Shown here piece by piece: positions 6,409-8,073 of a DNA stretch of 8,073 nucleotides. Numbering within the stretch: the stretch's first letter is position 1; each line of letters opens with the position of its first letter. Source of the stretch: Flavobacteriales bacterium (GTDB lineage: Bacteria; Bacteroidota; Bacteroidia; Flavobacteriales_D; Crocinitomicaceae); the NCBI GenBank assembly GCA_018665005.1, contig JABJEE010000246.1, positions 1 to 8,073 of the forward strand, given 5' to 3'. The translations under genes and the position numbers were made by a program. Under the pieces are notes generated by a model. The model made no database searches, had not been told where the DNA came from, and was given only the letters and a program-made list of their open reading frames with translations.

Positions 6409-7191
6409 ATGATAGATACTCACGCACATATTTACAGCTCAAAATTTGATGAAGACCGAGAGGAGGTTTTAAATCGAGCAAAGGAAACGGGTGTTAAATA
6501 TCTTTTGTTGCCCAATATTGACATGGAATCAATAAGACCAATGCTTGATTTATGTGATAGTCAACAAAATTGCATTCCTATGATGGGACTTCATCCATGC
6601 TCTATTGATGCAACATATTTGGAGACTTTAGAGGAAATCAGGATAGAATTATTTAAATCTAAAGAACAGTATATCGCTGTGGGAGAAATTGGAATTGATT
6701 TGTACTGGGACAAAACATATGTCCAAGAGCAGATAGATTCTTTTCGTAAACAAATTCAGTGGGCAAAAGAACTCAAATTACCCATAGTAATACACGCAAG
6801 AGATTCCTACCCTGAAATCTTTCAGGTCCTAGACCAGGAAAACGACCGTGATTTAAGTGGGGTTTTCCATTGTTTCTCAGGGACAGAAAACGATGCCCAA
6901 CACATTCTTTCATACGGGGGTTTTAAAATGGGGATTGGTGGGACAATTACCTATAAAAAGTCTAAATTGCCCGATGTGATTAAGAATATAGACCTCGAAA
7001 ACATCTTGTTGGAAACGGATTCGCCTTACCTGGCTCCAAGACCATTTCGCGGAAAAAGAAATGAGAGTTCTTACCTGAGGTATGTGGTGACCAAGCTATC
7101 TGAAATATACGAATGTTCAGAAAATCAAATTATCGAAAAGACAACTCTGAATGCAGAAGAGCTATTTAATATTCAAAAGTTTACATCATGA
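6409..7191 (+). CDS. tatD: TatD family metal-dependent hydrolase (DNase)
   Basis: A 260-residue TIM-barrel hydrolase of the amidohydrolase superfamily. Characterised TatD proteins are metal-dependent 3'-5' exonucleases acting in DNA repair or degradation. All expected metal ligands are present: HAH (His5, His7) at the N-terminus, Glu93 in VGEIGIDLYWD, His129 in IVIHARD, His154 in FHCFSG, and Asp204 in ETDSPYLAP. The length is normal for the family, there is no signal peptide, and the protein should be cytoplasmic. It starts two bases after the barrel-protein stop, and its TGA overlaps the next ATG as ATGA (7188-7191). TatD proteins have several paralogs (YcfH, YjjV), so the symbol marks the family rather than proven orthology. 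The name derives from the tat operon of E. coli and does not imply a role in protein export. Confidence 0.93.
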   Translation: MIDTHAHIYSSKFDEDREEVLNRAKETGVKYLLLPNIDMESIRPMLDLCDSQQNCIPMMGLHPCSIDATYLETLEEIRIELFKSKEQYIAVGEIGIDLYWDKTYVQEQIDSFRKQIQWAKELKLPIVIHARDSYPEIFQVLDQENDRDLSGVFHCFSGTENDAQHILSYGGFKMGIGGTITYKKSKLPDVIKNIDLENILLETDSPYLAPRPFRGKRNESSYLRYVVTKLSEIYECSENQIIEKTTLNAEELFNIQKFTS

Positions 7192-8073
7192 GTAAAGTTT
7201 TAGTTTTATATACTGGTGGCACGATCGGAATGATTAAAGATCCAGAATCAGGTCATTTAGGGAGTGTTGATTTCAATAGCGTATACGAACATATACCTGA
7301 GTTAAATCGACTGCAAATAGATATTACAACTCAAAGCTTTAAAACACCTGTTGACTCCTCCGAAATGAGTTCGAACGATTGGACAAGAATAGCAAAGGTG
7401 ATTGAAAAGGAGTACAATCATTTTGATGGATTTGTAATATTACATGGTACAGACACCATGTCTTTTGCGGCTTCTGCATTAAGTTTTATGATCCAGGACC
7501 TTAGAAAACCAATCATATTTACAGGTTCACAATTGCCAATTGGTGTAATAAGAACAGATGGTAAAGAAAACTTAATAACAGCTCTTGAAATAGCCGCTGC
7601 AAAGGATTCTAATGGAGAATCAATCATTCAGGAGGTTGCGGTTTATTTTGAGTATTCATTATACCGAGGAAACAGAAGCTCGAAAGTAAGCTCTAATCAG
7701 TTTGAAGCCTTTCAATCTCCAAATTATACAGAAATTGCTATTGCTGGTGTGAGTATAGAGTATAAGTGGGGCTCCTTATTACGAACAAAAAGGGATCAGC
7801 CAACTTTTTTATTGAAGGCGTCAAGTAATATTGCATTGATTAAGCTTTTCCCAGGATTTGATATTGCCATTTATAAAGAACTATTTAACATCAATCAGAC
7901 CAAGGCCGTTGTCATTGAATCTTTCGGCTCAGGCAATGCACCTTCAAATCCCGATTTTCAAAAATGTCTTTTAAATTTTATCCAAACAGGTGGTATTGTT
8001 TTGAATATTACGCAATGCAGCTCTGGCGAAGTAAAGCAAGGCGCCTATAAAACGAGCTCTTTCTTTAATAAGG
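7188..8073 (+). CDS. ansA: type I (cytoplasmic) L-asparaginase, cut by the right edge
   Basis: Hydrolyses L-asparagine to aspartate and ammonia. About 295 residues are present and no stop occurs before the edge; the family is usually near 340, so roughly 45 are missing. Motifs are YTGGTIGM (8-15) with nucleophile Thr12, DGFVILHGTDTM (80-91) with Thr88-Asp89 of the second catalytic set, FTGSQLPIG (111-119), YRGNRSSK (159-166) with catalytic Lys166, ESFGSGNAP and NITQCSSG. No signal peptide precedes the first strand, which separates it from periplasmic type II enzymes. The sequence follows E. coli AnsA closely through these blocks. ATG 7188 overlaps the tatD stop as ATGA, so the two are surely co-transcribed and probably translationally coupled. 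Confidence 0.95.
   Translation, partial: MSKVLVLYTGGTIGMIKDPESGHLGSVDFNSVYEHIPELNRLQIDITTQSFKTPVDSSEMSSNDWTRIAKVIEKEYNHFDGFVILHGTDTMSFAASALSFMIQDLRKPIIFTGSQLPIGVIRTDGKENLITALEIAAAKDSNGESIIQEVAVYFEYSLYRGNRSSKVSSNQFEAFQSPNYTEIAIAGVSIEYKWGSLLRTKRDQPTFLLKASSNIALIKLFPGFDIAIYKELFNINQTKAVVIESFGSGNAPSNPDFQKCLLNFIQTGGIVLNITQCSSGEVKQGAYKTSSFFNK

Noticed and set aside
7418..7627. 69-codon minus-strand ORF inside the asparaginase gene
   Set aside because: Shadow frame of a gene whose catalytic motifs are all intact on the plus strand.

Overview
The window looks like a chromosomal segment of a member of the Bacteroidota, probably of the Flavobacteriales type. Four things point there: an eukaryote-like (IleS2) isoleucyl-tRNA synthetase with the 'GIHH' signature familiar from Bacteroides-type enzymes; TAnnTTTG -7 promoter boxes; no Shine-Dalgarno sequences upstream of any gene; and AT-rich, tightly packed genes including a DUF2141 protein and a Sec-exported outer-membrane barrel. 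The taxonomic call is an inference from these traits, not from a database match. No tRNA, rRNA, CRISPR, insertion sequence or prophage gene is visible.

Layout. Positions 1-18 can only be the last codons of a gene lying mostly outside the window, followed by a perfect intrinsic terminator (41-70). ileS (172-3573) fills the left half. A stand-alone biotin carrier protein (3593-4063) follows, with its own -33/-7 promoter in the 19-base gap after ileS. A DUF2141 secreted protein (4072-4476) is encoded convergently on the minus strand. Between it and galE lies a 185-base gap. On the minus strand this gap holds a plausible unannotated 43-residue single-span membrane protein (4494-4625). On the plus strand it holds the galE promoter. 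From 4662 to the right edge there is a compact plus-strand operon: galE, an outer-membrane barrel protein, tatD and a cytoplasmic type I asparaginase (cut by the edge). These genes are linked by two ATGA overlaps and one 2-base gap.

How the parts relate. ileS and the biotin carrier are core translation and carboxylase functions. The galE operon combines sugar-nucleotide supply, an envelope protein, a TatD nuclease-type hydrolase and asparagine breakdown; co-transcription is strongly suggested, but a shared pathway is not evident. I found no dramatic new system. The points most worth a second look are the altered HIGH motif of IleRS (linked in the literature to mupirocin hyper-resistance), the small membrane-protein ORF, and a repeated architecture in which the -7 box sits exactly four bases before the start codon, implying leaderless mRNAs.
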